From Tannerella sp. (GTDB taxonomy: Bacteria; Bacteroidota; Bacteroidia; Bacteroidales; Tannerellaceae), in contig JAISNP010000120.1 of the NCBI GenBank assembly GCA_031276175.1, forward strand, positions 1 to 35,153: a DNA stretch of 35,153 nt, given 5' to 3'. Position numbers and translations under genes: made by a program. This document shows, in pieces, positions 8,230-16,594 of the stretch. Under the pieces are notes generated by a model. It was not told where the DNA came from, ran no database searches, and saw only the letters and a list, made by a program, of their open reading frames with translations. Position 1 is the stretch's first letter. Every line of letters starts with the position of its first letter.

Positions 8230-8298
8230 GATGAGCGATGAGTGAGGAGTGATGAGTGTGACGGGGCGTCGCTCATCACTCATCACTCATATCTCATC
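8230..8298. repeat. Long inverted repeat, 29-bp arms
   Basis: The left arm 8230-8258 and right arm 8270-8298 pair with few mismatches around an 11-nt loop. Both arms are low-complexity, built from GATGAGTGA-type words. It lies 65 nt beyond the stop codon of the minus-strand beta-barrel gene. It could act as a terminator or mRNA-end stabiliser, but there is no T-run. Confidence 0.75.
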
Positions 8299-8362
8299 TC
8301 TCCCGGCGACAAAGTCTCCCCTGACCGTTTGAGATGAAAGAGGAGAGGCCGTGCCCGTGCAT

Positions 8363-9046
8363 TTATCGGCGGAGGGGGAAAAGGTATGTGAGTTTGAGCG
8401 AAAAGACCTGTGCGGAGGCTTTGCCGAAAACGTCCGTGCGCCGGGTGCCGTAAAAATCGCTTAAGGCATAGCAGTATCGTCCTTCGAGGAGGAAGAATCC
8501 GGCGCCGGTGCGCAGTTCCATCCCCATCCCTCCGCCGATGCCCCATTCCAGCGATTTTGCGGCGGGCATGTCGTGTTGTGCGTTCGTGCGTTGCGGTTCG
8601 AGGCCGTTAAGGTTCGAGGCCGTCTTTTCGCCGAGTAGCAGTCCTGCCTGCGGGCCGAGGTTGACGATGAAGCGCAGCCGTTTGCCGCCGAAATATACGT
8701 GGGTGAAGAAAGGGATGTCGATGTAGTTCATTCGCCGGCGGTAGTACAGGCCGGAGTAGTCGTTTCCGTCGGGGGCTTCGTCGAACCGTTCCTGCCATCC
8801 CTGCTGTTTGTAATTGACTTCGAACTGGATGCCGAGGTTTTTTTCGGTAATCCACCGTACGGTCATGCCTCCGGTATATCCCATATACATGCTTTGCTGC
8901 ACTTTGGGGGAGAAGGATACGCTTGCGCCGTTTGCTCCGGCCGAGACGCCGACCGCCCATTCGGGACGGAATGTGTGTTGCGCACGCATCGTGAAGCACG
9001 CGGCGGAGAGGGTGCATATGCAGCAGCAGGCGATTGTCCGTTTCAT
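8363..9046 (-). CDS. PorT-like outer-membrane beta-barrel protein
   Basis: 227 residues with a signal peptide (about 1-22, ending MRAQ). The rest alternates amphipathic strands: VGVSAGANGASVSF, GGMTVRWITEKNLGIQFEVNYKQQGW, YIDIPFFTHVYFGGKRLRFIVNLGPQAGLLLG, and a C-terminal FSLKLTYLFPLRR. This is the pattern of the Bacteroidetes 'outer membrane beta-barrel' family (PF13568-like), which includes PorT. Its start overlaps the stop of the upstream LysM gene by 4 nt (ATGA), so the two are translationally coupled and probably act together in the envelope. No specific ligand or transport role can be assigned. Confidence 0.8.
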   Translation of the reverse strand: MKRTIACCCICTLSAACFTMRAQHTFRPEWAVGVSAGANGASVSFSPKVQQSMYMGYTGGMTVRWITEKNLGIQFEVNYKQQGWQERFDEAPDGNDYSGLYYRRRMNYIDIPFFTHVYFGGKRLRFIVNLGPQAGLLLGEKTASNLNGLEPQRTNAQHDMPAAKSLEWGIGGGMGMELRTGAGFFLLEGRYCYALSDFYGTRRTDVFGKASAQVFSLKLTYLFPLRR

Positions 9047-10821
9047 TCTTCGCGCCGTATGGTGTGGTCTTCTTTATTGAAGTGTACGATGTAGAGGTTT
9101 GTGTTGAGAAACCCTCCCCAGTTGTTCACCCTCTCGAAGCGGAATCCGGACTGTATGCTGTTGCATTTGTGGAGTTGCATGTAATTGTCGAAAGCGCGTC
9201 CGTAGGTGCGGACGGCGGTAAGGAAATAGAATCCCATGTCGAAACCGAGCGCGGCATATCTGGGCGAGGCCGGTGGAAGCGGTTTGAAATAAAGCGCCTT
9301 GTATTTGTCGGTAAAGCCGTTTGCTTCGGGCGTCATGGCGTTCATGTACGAGGTGGTGTAGAAGCGGGCGTCGAGCGCATAAAAGTCGTCGAGGCAGTCT
9401 TTCGTATACGCCTGCCATTCGGGATGTCCGAAGAGCGTGATTGCATATTTGGGTTTGGTTTCGATAATGCTGCGCAGTGTGCCCTTGATTTTGAGCAGTG
9501 CGTCGAGCGAACCGGAGAGGGGTATGACGAGGTTGGGGGCGGTGTTGCTGAGCAGGCCGGATATGTCGGTTTTGAAAGTCTTTTCGTGGAAGGCGATTTC
9601 CTCGAAGTGGATGCCGTTGTCGTTCAAATCGGCCTTGAGGACGTTGGCGAACTGCGTTTTCCGGTCGCTGTCGTTCGTATTGATCAGGATAATCCGGTGC
9701 TGCGGGAAGAGTGCGCGGATGCGCGGCGTGAGGTAGGAATAGAGGTTTTGCAGCAGGGTGTTCACCTGAAAGACAAACGGATTTTCCATCGTCAGGCGTT
9801 CGCAGCGCGAGGAGAAGGGGACGATGTATTTTATTTCGTGCTTCTCCGCATAGTCGGCTATCCGTTCGATTTGTTCGTCCGTCATGCCGCCTATTATCAG
9901 GTCGGCGCGTTCGATTTCGATGTTTTCGAGCGCTTTGTTTGTCGTGACCATGTCGTCGCCTATATTATTTACGTAGAGTTCGACGGACATGCCCCGGTTT
10001 CGTATACTGTCGACGGCCATCAGGAATCCCTCGTAAAACTCGATCACCCGCGTATCGAGCGGCGTTTTTGCGTCGAACTTGTGAAAAGGGAGCAGCAGGG
10101 CTATGCGCGCGCTGTTCGTTTGTTCGATCTTTTGCCGGTATCCGACCAGTTCTTCCAGATTTATTTCCCTCTGTTCGGGGACTTCGGTCACGACCTCTTC
10201 CGTTTTGACGGGGATAATCAGTTCCATTCCGGCTTTCAGTCCCGATTTCAGCGCGGGGTTACGGGCTACAAGCTCTTCGCCGGTGAGGTTGAACCGGCGG
10301 CAAATGCTGTACATCGTTTCCTTGCGTTTGATTTTGTATTTCATTTCCTTGATGACCACTTTGGTCTGCGTGACGGGCAGGGAGTGGATTTTCATCGAGG
10401 GGATGCGAATCGTTTTCCCGGCGGAGAATGTCAGAGGCGTGAGGCCGCGGTTGGCATCCGAGAGATCTTCGGCAGAAAGGCCGTACCGGCGCGAGACGCC
10501 GTAGAGCGTTTCGCCCGTTTCGATCGTATGATAGAGGTACATCTCGTCGTCGTTCACGCGCTTTTCCGCAAAGTCTTTCTGCGGGATTTTGAGCGTTTCG
10601 CCTGCCTTGATGACTTCGCGACTCAACGGGTTGAGGCGATAGATGTCCGCCTCGTCGACACCGTACATCAGACTGATGGAATAAACCGTCTGACCGCGTT
10701 CGACGGTATGAAGGAATATGCTTTCTCCCTGATCTTCCCCCACAAGCTCCTGCTGCGAATACAGCGCCTGAATGTGCATACACAATAAAAAAGAAACCAA
10801 ATAAGAACCAAAACTTTTCAT
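9043..10821 (-). CDS. Exported triple-LysM protein with periplasmic-binding-protein-like domain
   Basis: 592 residues. A signal peptide (about 1-22) is followed by three LysM peptidoglycan-binding modules at about 37-80, 97-141 and 161-204 (HTVERGQTVYSIS, YHTIETGETLYGVS, YKIKRKETMYSIC). From about 237 to 560 there is a type I periplasmic ligand-binding fold (RIALLLPFHKFD, then YEGFLMAVDSIR and LIIGGMTDEQIE). The family is annotated as LysM domain or amino-acid ABC substrate-binding protein. Here no permease or ATPase is adjacent, so a wall-anchored sensor or scaffold is as likely as a transporter part; LpoA-like proteins offer a parallel. It is co-transcribed with the beta-barrel gene. The start at 10821 is fixed by the signal peptide, with a -7 box at 10840. 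Confidence 0.87.
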   Translation of the reverse strand: MKSFGSYLVSFLLCMHIQALYSQQELVGEDQGESIFLHTVERGQTVYSISLMYGVDEADIYRLNPLSREVIKAGETLKIPQKDFAEKRVNDDEMYLYHTIETGETLYGVSRRYGLSAEDLSDANRGLTPLTFSAGKTIRIPSMKIHSLPVTQTKVVIKEMKYKIKRKETMYSICRRFNLTGEELVARNPALKSGLKAGMELIIPVKTEEVVTEVPEQREINLEELVGYRQKIEQTNSARIALLLPFHKFDAKTPLDTRVIEFYEGFLMAVDSIRNRGMSVELYVNNIGDDMVTTNKALENIEIERADLIIGGMTDEQIERIADYAEKHEIKYIVPFSSRCERLTMENPFVFQVNTLLQNLYSYLTPRIRALFPQHRIILINTNDSDRKTQFANVLKADLNDNGIHFEEIAFHEKTFKTDISGLLSNTAPNLVIPLSGSLDALLKIKGTLRSIIETKPKYAITLFGHPEWQAYTKDCLDDFYALDARFYTTSYMNAMTPEANGFTDKYKALYFKPLPPASPRYAALGFDMGFYFLTAVRTYGRAFDNYMQLHKCNSIQSGFRFERVNNWGGFLNTNLYIVHFNKEDHTIRREE

Positions 10822-10839
10822 CGCCGTTAAATTTTAGGA

Positions 10840-10847
10840 CAAAAATA
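10840..10847 (-). promoter_or_regulatory. -7 promoter box for the LysM gene
   Basis: On the minus strand this reads TATTTTTG, matching TAnnTTTG, 18 nt before the start codon. No clear -33 element is seen. Confidence 0.5.
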
Positions 10848-10907
10848 ATACTTGTTTATGACACGGCGAGCATAAGGGCGGGAATTTTACGGATTTTCCT
10901 GTCGCAG

Positions 10908-11837
10908 TTATTTCGATTTGCACCTTGCGCCCTGCCTTGTGCAACGTTCGGCGAAGCGTCTGTCGACGAGTGCGCGAAATTCGTAGTTTTTTAATCCCCA
11001 GTCGGGAGCGACGAGCAGCGCTTTGGGTGACTGGGAGATGAATCGTTCGATGGCTATGGCTGGATTTAGCCGTTCCGCAAAGTCGACCGCCAGATCCGCA
11101 TATTCTTCAGGCGTAAACAGGCGGAAACGTTCGGGATGCGCCGTAAATTCCTTCTCCATGGCAGTGTGTTTGATGATCTGCAACTGGTGCAGCTTGAGCG
11201 ATGTCAGCGGCAGTTCGGAGATGGCGTCGGCATGTTGCAGCATCTGCTGCCGGCTTTCGCCCGGAAGCCCCAGAATCAGGTGTGCGCCGGCATAAATCCC
11301 GCGTGCATGTGTTTTGCGGATAGTTTCGGCCGAAGTGTGATAGTCGTGTCCGCGGTTGATGCGTCGCAACGTGTCGTCGGAAGTACTCTCGACGCCGTAT
11401 TCTATCAGCACAAACGTCTTGCGCGCCAGGGCAGCGAGGTAGTCCAGCAGTTCGCCGGACATGCAGTCGGGGCGCGTGCCGATAATCAGGCCTGCTACGC
11501 CGGGAAATGCCAGCGCTTCTTCATATTTGCGGCGGAGCGTTTCCGGAGTGTCGTAAGTGTTTGTATACGACTGGAAGTAGGCAAGGTATTTCATGTCCGG
11601 ATATTTGTATGCGAAAAAGCGGATGCCCTCGTCTAATTGCGCGGAGATGCTTCCGGCAGCTTCGCCGTAGGCCGGATTGAAGGTACGGTTGTTGCAGTAC
11701 GTGCAACCGCCGTAACCTTTGCTTCCGTCTCTGTTCGGGCATGTAAATCCGGCATTCACGGAGATTTTCTGTACCTTGCAGGGGAACGTCTTCTTCAGGA
11801 AATCGCCGAAATCGCAGTAAGGCTTTGATTTTACCAT
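10908..11837 (-). CDS. TIGR01212-type radical SAM protein (YhcC-like)
   Basis: 309 residues, cytoplasmic. The N-terminus carries the Fe-S cluster cysteines C33, C45 and C48 in FTCPNRDG and GGCTYCNNRTF, the spacing seen in the TIGR01212/YhcC family. Further family marks are QSYTNTY, GTRPDCM, EYGVESTSDDTLRRINRGHD and GLPGES. The family's reaction is not established as far as I know. The gene is monocistronic and divergent from the DPP IV gene. The ATG at 11837 is preceded by a TAnnTTTG box only 4 nt away, which suggests a leaderless transcript. A start further inside would cut into the conserved KVQKISVNAGF block, so 11837 is preferred. Confidence 0.88.
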   Translation of the reverse strand: MVKSKPYCDFGDFLKKTFPCKVQKISVNAGFTCPNRDGSKGYGGCTYCNNRTFNPAYGEAAGSISAQLDEGIRFFAYKYPDMKYLAYFQSYTNTYDTPETLRRKYEEALAFPGVAGLIIGTRPDCMSGELLDYLAALARKTFVLIEYGVESTSDDTLRRINRGHDYHTSAETIRKTHARGIYAGAHLILGLPGESRQQMLQHADAISELPLTSLKLHQLQIIKHTAMEKEFTAHPERFRLFTPEEYADLAVDFAERLNPAIAIERFISQSPKALLVAPDWGLKNYEFRALVDRRFAERCTRQGARCKSK

Positions 11838-11841
11838 GCTG

Positions 11842-11849
11842 CAAATATA
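11842..11849 (-). promoter_or_regulatory. -7 box abutting the radical SAM start codon
   Basis: On the minus strand this reads TATATTTG with only 4 nt before the ATG. Since transcription normally starts about 7 nt after this box, the mRNA would begin at or near the AUG. Confidence 0.55.
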
Positions 11850-11870
11850 GAAACTTTCCGGAACTATCTC

Positions 11871-11878
11871 TATCTTTG
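11871..11878 (+). promoter_or_regulatory. -7 promoter box for dipeptidyl peptidase IV
   Basis: TATCTTTG matches TAnnTTTG and lies 77 nt before the ATG at 11956. The upstream region is shared with the divergent radical SAM promoter. Confidence 0.55.
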
Positions 11879-11955
11879 CGAAACCGGAAATTGTGAAAGG
11901 AAAATCGTGTTCCGGATGATGATTTGTTTCTATAAACTTTTAAAATACAATACTT

Positions 11956-14142
11956 ATGCAAATGGGAAAATGTTTGAATCTGCTGTTGTGCGCATTGACG
12001 GCAGGCGGGATGTGGGCGCAGCAGGGCGCCCGGCGTGTGGAATTAAAAGACGTGACAGGCGGTACGTTCCGTCAGCAAACGTTTATCGGCGAATTGCGGT
12101 CGATGCCGGACGGGGAACACTATACGGCGATGAACCGCGAACGGACAAAAATTATCAAGTATTCGTACAGAACAGGCGCGCCCGTCGACACGCTGTTCGA
12201 CACGAGCCGCGCGCGGGAATGTACGTTCGATAATTTTGAAGGTTATACCATCAGCTCGACAGGCTACCGCATATTGCTTTGGCGCGGACGGGAACAGATT
12301 TACCGTCGTTCGTACAAGGCCGACACGTATGTGTACGACGTGCGGCGCAACATGGTAAAACCGCTGAACGAATCGGGCGAAAAGGTGATGATCCCCACGT
12401 TTTCGCCCGACGGGCGGATGTGCGCATACGTAAAAGACAACAATATATGGCTGAAAAAATTTGATTATGACACGGAAGTGCAGGTGACGAAAGACGGCGC
12501 CGTCAACAAAATTATTTACGGCGCCACGGACTGGGTTTACGAGGAAGAGTTTGCCGTCACCAACCTGACGGCATGGTCGCCCGACAGCAAGTATCTTGCA
12601 TACGTCCGTTTCGACGAATCGCCCGTGCCGGAATATCGTATGCAAATGTATGGCGAGGGTTATTATCCCGACTTGTACGAGTATAAATATCCGAAGGCGG
12701 GCGAGCCTAATTCGGGCATATCGCTTTATTCGTATTCCGTAGAGACGAAAGACATTAAGCGACTGGAAACGCCTGTCGATGCGGAGAGTTATATTCCGCG
12801 CATCGTTTTCTCATCCGACCCCGAACAACTGGTCGTGATGACGCTGAACCGCCACCAAAGCGTTTTCAGCATGTTTCATGCCAATCCGAAAAGCGGCGTT
12901 TTCCGGCTGATACTAAAAGATGAAAACAAACGGTATATCGACCCCGACTGGCCGGCAGGCATTCGATTTACGAAAGACGGCTTTTATTATGTGAGCGAAA
13001 AAGACGGCTATGCGCATATTTACCGGTATGCGCAGACGGGCGTAGAGTTGCGTCAGGTGACGAAAGGAAACTGGGATGTGACGCGATTGCTGGGGATAGA
13101 CGAAGCGACGAACACGGTGTATTACGAATCGGCGGAAGAAAGCCCGTTGCGGCGCTCGGTATACAAGGTGGACGGCAAGGGCGAGAAAACACGCATTTCG
13201 ACGCAGACGGGGACGAACAGCGCCGATTTCAACGCGAATTACGCCTATTTCGTAAACCGTTATTCCTGCGCAACCGAGCCTGTGACAATCACGGTAAACG
13301 AGACGAAGACGGGTAAAGTGTTACGCACGCTTCTGGATAACGCGGCGTTGAAAGAAAAGCTGAAAGGCTATGCCTTCTCGCCGAAAGAATTTATCAAGGT
13401 AGAGACGGCGTCGGGTTTCGAACTGAACGGGTGGATGGTGAAGCCGCCGGATTTCAGCCCCTCGAAGCAGTATCCGGTAGTAATGTTTCAGTACGGCGGC
13501 CCCGGCTCGCAATCCGTTTCGGATCAGTTCGGGTTCGACTGGGAGCACTATCTTGCGGCGAAAGGCATCATTTATGTATGCGTAGACGGTCGCGGCACGG
13601 GTGCGCGGGGCGAAGAGTTTCGCAAATGTACGTATCTGCGGATGGGAGAACTGGAGTCTAAAGATCAGGCGGAAGCGGCGCGTGCGCTGGCAAAGTTGCC
13701 GTATGTCGACGGCAACCGCATGGCCATCTGGGGATGGAGCTTCGGCGGCTACAATACGCTGATGGCGTTGAGCACGGGCAACGGCGCGTTTCGAGCCGGA
13801 ATAGCCGTGGCGCCTCCGACCGACTGGCGTTATTACGACTCGGTCTATACGGAACGCTTCATGCGGACGCCGAAAGAAAACGAAGGCGGATATGATGCCA
13901 CATCGCCGATAAAGCTGGCCGAAAACCTGCAGGGACGCCTGTTGCTTATCCACGGAACGGCAGACGACAACGTGCATTTCAAGCAGTCCGTCGATTATGC
14001 CGAAGCGCTGGTGCAGGCGGGGAAGCAGTTCGACATGCACTTTTACAAAGATCGCAATCACGGCATTGCGGGTGGAAACACGCGTCTGCATCTTTATACG
14101 AAAATGGCGGATTTTTTGTTCGACAATTTGTTGCACGATTGA
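11956..14142 (+). CDS. Dipeptidyl peptidase IV (S9B family)
   Basis: 728 residues with a short signal peptide (about 1-21, ending MWAQQ). The N-terminal two-thirds is a DPPIV beta-propeller, including the substrate-anchoring Glu motif in DWVYEEEFAVTN. The C-terminal alpha/beta-hydrolase domain has GWSFGGY with catalytic S595, Asp in HGTADDNVHF at 670-671, and H702 in DRNHGIAGG, so the triad is complete. It releases X-Pro or X-Ala dipeptides from peptide N-termini, most likely in the periplasm. It appears monocistronic. A second in-frame Met at 11962 is possible but gives the same signal peptide. It is the third exported exopeptidase-type gene of this window. Confidence 0.92.
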   Translation: MQMGKCLNLLLCALTAGGMWAQQGARRVELKDVTGGTFRQQTFIGELRSMPDGEHYTAMNRERTKIIKYSYRTGAPVDTLFDTSRARECTFDNFEGYTISSTGYRILLWRGREQIYRRSYKADTYVYDVRRNMVKPLNESGEKVMIPTFSPDGRMCAYVKDNNIWLKKFDYDTEVQVTKDGAVNKIIYGATDWVYEEEFAVTNLTAWSPDSKYLAYVRFDESPVPEYRMQMYGEGYYPDLYEYKYPKAGEPNSGISLYSYSVETKDIKRLETPVDAESYIPRIVFSSDPEQLVVMTLNRHQSVFSMFHANPKSGVFRLILKDENKRYIDPDWPAGIRFTKDGFYYVSEKDGYAHIYRYAQTGVELRQVTKGNWDVTRLLGIDEATNTVYYESAEESPLRRSVYKVDGKGEKTRISTQTGTNSADFNANYAYFVNRYSCATEPVTITVNETKTGKVLRTLLDNAALKEKLKGYAFSPKEFIKVETASGFELNGWMVKPPDFSPSKQYPVVMFQYGGPGSQSVSDQFGFDWEHYLAAKGIIYVCVDGRGTGARGEEFRKCTYLRMGELESKDQAEAARALAKLPYVDGNRMAIWGWSFGGYNTLMALSTGNGAFRAGIAVAPPTDWRYYDSVYTERFMRTPKENEGGYDATSPIKLAENLQGRLLLIHGTADDNVHFKQSVDYAEALVQAGKQFDMHFYKDRNHGIAGGNTRLHLYTKMADFLFDNLLHD

Positions 14143-14202
14143 ATCCCCAATCATCAAATCTCAGGCATACCGGATATGATACCTCAACCAAGTTTTTGCC
14201 GT

Positions 14203-14450
14203 TCGGAGCTAACTCCGCGCGGCTCGGAGCTAACTCCGAGAGGCTCGGAGTTAACTCTGAGAGGCTCGGAGTTAACTCTGCGTGGCTCGGAGTTAACTCT
14301 GAGCGGTTCGGAGCTAACTCTGAGCGGCTCGGAGTTAACTCTGCGTGGCTCGGAGCTAACTCTGCGCGGCTCGGAGCTAACTCCGAGAGGCTCGGAGTTA
14401 ACTCTGCGCGGTTCGGAGTTAACTCCGAGAGGCTCCGAATTAAGGCATCC
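14203..14450. repeat. 21-bp tandem palindromic array (array 3)
   Basis: Twelve units at an exact 21-bp period (TCGGAG starts at 14203, 14224 and so on to 14413; the last, at 14434, is degenerate). Each is a dyad, in the best units the perfect palindrome CGGAGTTAACTCCG; others have CTCTG in the right arm or GCTAAC in the centre. Because 21 is a multiple of three, several reading frames stay open and give peptide repeats such as SELTLRG. I consider these frames an artefact. The array lies between the DPP IV stop and lipA. Confidence 0.96.
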
Positions 14451-14543
14451 GGAGTGGGTTTTATCTCCGCACCGCAAGCGTAAGGCTATGAAAAATAAAT
14501 CCTTTCCTGCTTATCAGGCGTGGAGTACGATATTCATTTTAAA
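14451..14543. repeat. Dispersed 93-bp array-flank element, copy 2
   Basis: Aligns with 807-899: GGAG, TTTTATCTCC-G-CACCGCAAGC, GGCTATGAA, GCTTATC, and TACGATATTCATTTT. It directly follows array 3 and ends 22 nt before the lipA start. It may carry the promoter of lipA, for which no TAnnTTTG box is seen. Confidence 0.8.
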
Positions 14544-14565
14544 TCTTTAATTCTGTAATTCTGTT

Positions 14566-15402
14566 TTGGAAAAACATCCCGTAAAACCCGGCTGGCTGAA
14601 AATCCGGCTGCAAGGCAATGCGCGTTTCCTCAAGACGAAGCGGATTGTGGAGTCGCACTGCCTGCATACGATTTGCGCAAGCGGGCGATGCCCTAACCAG
14701 GGGGAATGTTGGAGCCGCGGGACGGCTACTTTTATGATAGGAGGCGACGTGTGCACACGCGCGTGCCGGTTTTGCAATACGCAGACCGGAAGGCCGAAGC
14801 CCCTCGATCCGTCCGAGCCGGAGCGCGTGGCCGAAAGTATTCGCCTGATGGGACTGAAATATGCCGTGGTGACGTCGGTAGACAGAGACGATTTGCCCGA
14901 CCTGGGCGCCGGGCACTGGGTCGATACCATCCGCCGGATAAAGGCGCTGAATCCCGACACCACGCTCGAAACGCTTATCCCCGATTTTCAGGGACGAACG
15001 GACTTGGCGGACAGGGTTGTACGGGCGGCGCCGGCAGTCATTTCGCACAATCTGGAAACGGTGCGGCGCTTAAGTCCGCAGATAAGAAGCGCGGCGCGCT
15101 ATGAGCGGAGTTTGTCCGTGCTGTCGCACGTCGCGGCGTCGGGGGTGACGGCGAAAACGGGCATCATGGTCGGTCTGGGCGAGACGCCGGACGAGGTGTC
15201 CGAATTGATGGACGACGCTTTGCAGGCCGGCGTTTCCTGCCTGACCATCGGACAGTATTTGCAGCCGTCGCGAAAAAATATCCCTGTTTCCGAATATATC
15301 ACGCCCGAACAGTTCGACGCCTACCGCGCGCTGGGGCTGGCAAAAGGCTTTGCGCATGTCGAGAGCGCACCGCTTGTACGTTCGTCGTACAGGAAAGAAT
15401 AA
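14566..15402 (+). CDS. lipA: Lipoyl synthase
   Basis: 278 residues, a radical SAM enzyme that inserts sulfur into protein-bound octanoyl chains to form lipoyl groups for 2-oxoacid dehydrogenases and glycine cleavage. The auxiliary cluster cysteines are C37, C42 and C48 (ICASGRCPNQGEC), the SAM cluster cysteines C63, C67 and C70 (CTRACRFC), and the C-terminal RSSY serine motif is present. Length is slightly below the usual 280-320 because the N-terminus is short. The start is TTG at 14566: an in-frame stop lies at 14548 and no ATG or GTG precedes the conserved KPGWLKIRL block. It follows array 3 and the 93-bp flank element, with no recognisable promoter box. No lipB or lplA is adjacent. Confidence 0.95.
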   Translation: MEKHPVKPGWLKIRLQGNARFLKTKRIVESHCLHTICASGRCPNQGECWSRGTATFMIGGDVCTRACRFCNTQTGRPKPLDPSEPERVAESIRLMGLKYAVVTSVDRDDLPDLGAGHWVDTIRRIKALNPDTTLETLIPDFQGRTDLADRVVRAAPAVISHNLETVRRLSPQIRSAARYERSLSVLSHVAASGVTAKTGIMVGLGETPDEVSELMDDALQAGVSCLTIGQYLQPSRKNIPVSEYITPEQFDAYRALGLAKGFAHVESAPLVRSSYRKE

Positions 15403-15499
15403 AGGCGGTGCGGCGCCCCGTCCGCCGCATTTCCCGCAAATCCCCACACGTACTTCTTCCGTATAAAACCGTATACGCATCGGTCTGCACCGCGCCCCG

Positions 15500-16594
15500 T
15501 CAATTCGGCGCCCTGCGGTAGAGGTATATGGTGATGAGTGCATAGAGCATGTTGGGAATCCAGACGGCAATCATCGGACTGACGTAGCCGCTGACGGCAA
15601 AGGTGGAACTGATTTTGGAAAACAGTATGTACGAAAAACTCAGCCCGATGCCGATGCCGATATTCAGCCCCATACCTCCCTTTATTTTGCGCGAGGAGAG
15701 CGACGCGCCGATGATGGTAAGGATAAAAAACGACAGGATGGTGGCAAACCGCTGGTGGTATTCGATTTCGAAAAGCTGCACGTTCCCGATGCCGCGCCGT
15801 TTCTGGCTGTCGATATGTTTTGCCAGTTGCGGATTGGTCATCGTCTGGCAGTCGCTTTCGGAAATCAGGAAGTCGGACGGCGTGAACGTCAGCGTCGTGT
15901 CCTTGCGCGTGCCGGTGGTGATGCGTTCGCGCATGTTGTCGAAATCGCGGATCACATAGTCGATAATCGTCCACCGGTACAGCGAATCGTACCTTATGGA
16001 CGAGGCCGTAAGCCGCGAAACGAGCGTCTTCCCCTCGAAACGATCCAGCGAAAAGCGATACCCCATCCTCGACCCGTCGCGATAGCTGTCGAAATAGGCA
16101 AAAACCCCCGGCTCGACTTCCAGCTGTATGTGGTTGCCGTAATCCACCTTTTTGTTTTTGATATATTTGTTCTGAAAGTCGATCCGCGTAATGCTGGCAG
16201 GCGGGATCACGTAGCCGGTCAGCACAAAGTTGCACGCCGCAATGACGAATGCCGCAATCATATAAGGCAGCATCAGGCGGCGGAAACTGATGCCGTTGGA
16301 AAGCATGGCGATGATTTCGGACCTGTTGGCCAGTCCTGAGGTAAAGAAAATCACCGATATGAAGGTGAACAGCGGACTGAACAGGCCGATAAAGTAGGGG
16401 ATGAAGTTGACGTAGTAGTCGACGACGATTTCGCGCACCGTCACTTCGGGTTTGAGGAAATAGTCGAGCTTTTCGTTGACGTCGAACACTACGGTGATGG
16501 CGATCATCAGCATGATCGAGAAGACGAAAGTGCCCAGGAACTGCCTGATGATGTACAGGTCGATTATTCGCAACCCGAATCTTTTCGCTCTCAT
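15500..16594 (-). CDS. LptF/LptG-family permease (lipopolysaccharide export)
   Basis: 364 residues, an inner-membrane permease of the YjgP/YjgQ family. LptF and LptG form the transmembrane part of the LptB2FG transporter that extracts LPS. Three hydrophobic segments occur in the N-terminal 110 residues, a periplasmic beta-jellyroll region at about 120-260, and three more segments at the C-terminus (FATILSFFILTIIGASL, GLNIGIGIGLSFSYILF, MIAVWIPNMLYALITIYLY). Whether it is LptF or LptG cannot be decided. The start is ATG at 16594, which overlaps the tgt stop by 4 nt (ATGA). An open frame continues upstream to 16831, but that part lies inside tgt and has no membrane-protein character. Confidence 0.88.
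   Translation of the reverse strand: MRAKRFGLRIIDLYIIRQFLGTFVFSIMLMIAITVVFDVNEKLDYFLKPEVTVREIVVDYYVNFIPYFIGLFSPLFTFISVIFFTSGLANRSEIIAMLSNGISFRRLMLPYMIAAFVIAACNFVLTGYVIPPASITRIDFQNKYIKNKKVDYGNHIQLEVEPGVFAYFDSYRDGSRMGYRFSLDRFEGKTLVSRLTASSIRYDSLYRWTIIDYVIRDFDNMRERITTGTRKDTTLTFTPSDFLISESDCQTMTNPQLAKHIDSQKRRGIGNVQLFEIEYHQRFATILSFFILTIIGASLSSRKIKGGMGLNIGIGIGLSFSYILFSKISSTFAVSGYVSPMIAVWIPNMLYALITIYLYRRAPN

Noticed and set aside
9034..10788. A 584-residue open frame on the plus strand
   Set aside because: Shadow of the LysM gene, which shows three clear LysM modules on the other strand.
14139..14550. Repeat proteins encoded through array 3 (frames with SELTLRG-type repeats on both strands)
   Set aside because: The 21-bp period is a multiple of three, so frames without stops are expected by chance. 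They lack start context and overlap each other.
15401..15430. Terminator between lipA and the LptF/G gene
   Set aside because: A 7-bp GC hairpin exists (TGCGGCG/CGCCGCA) but there is no T-run on either side, so I did not list it.
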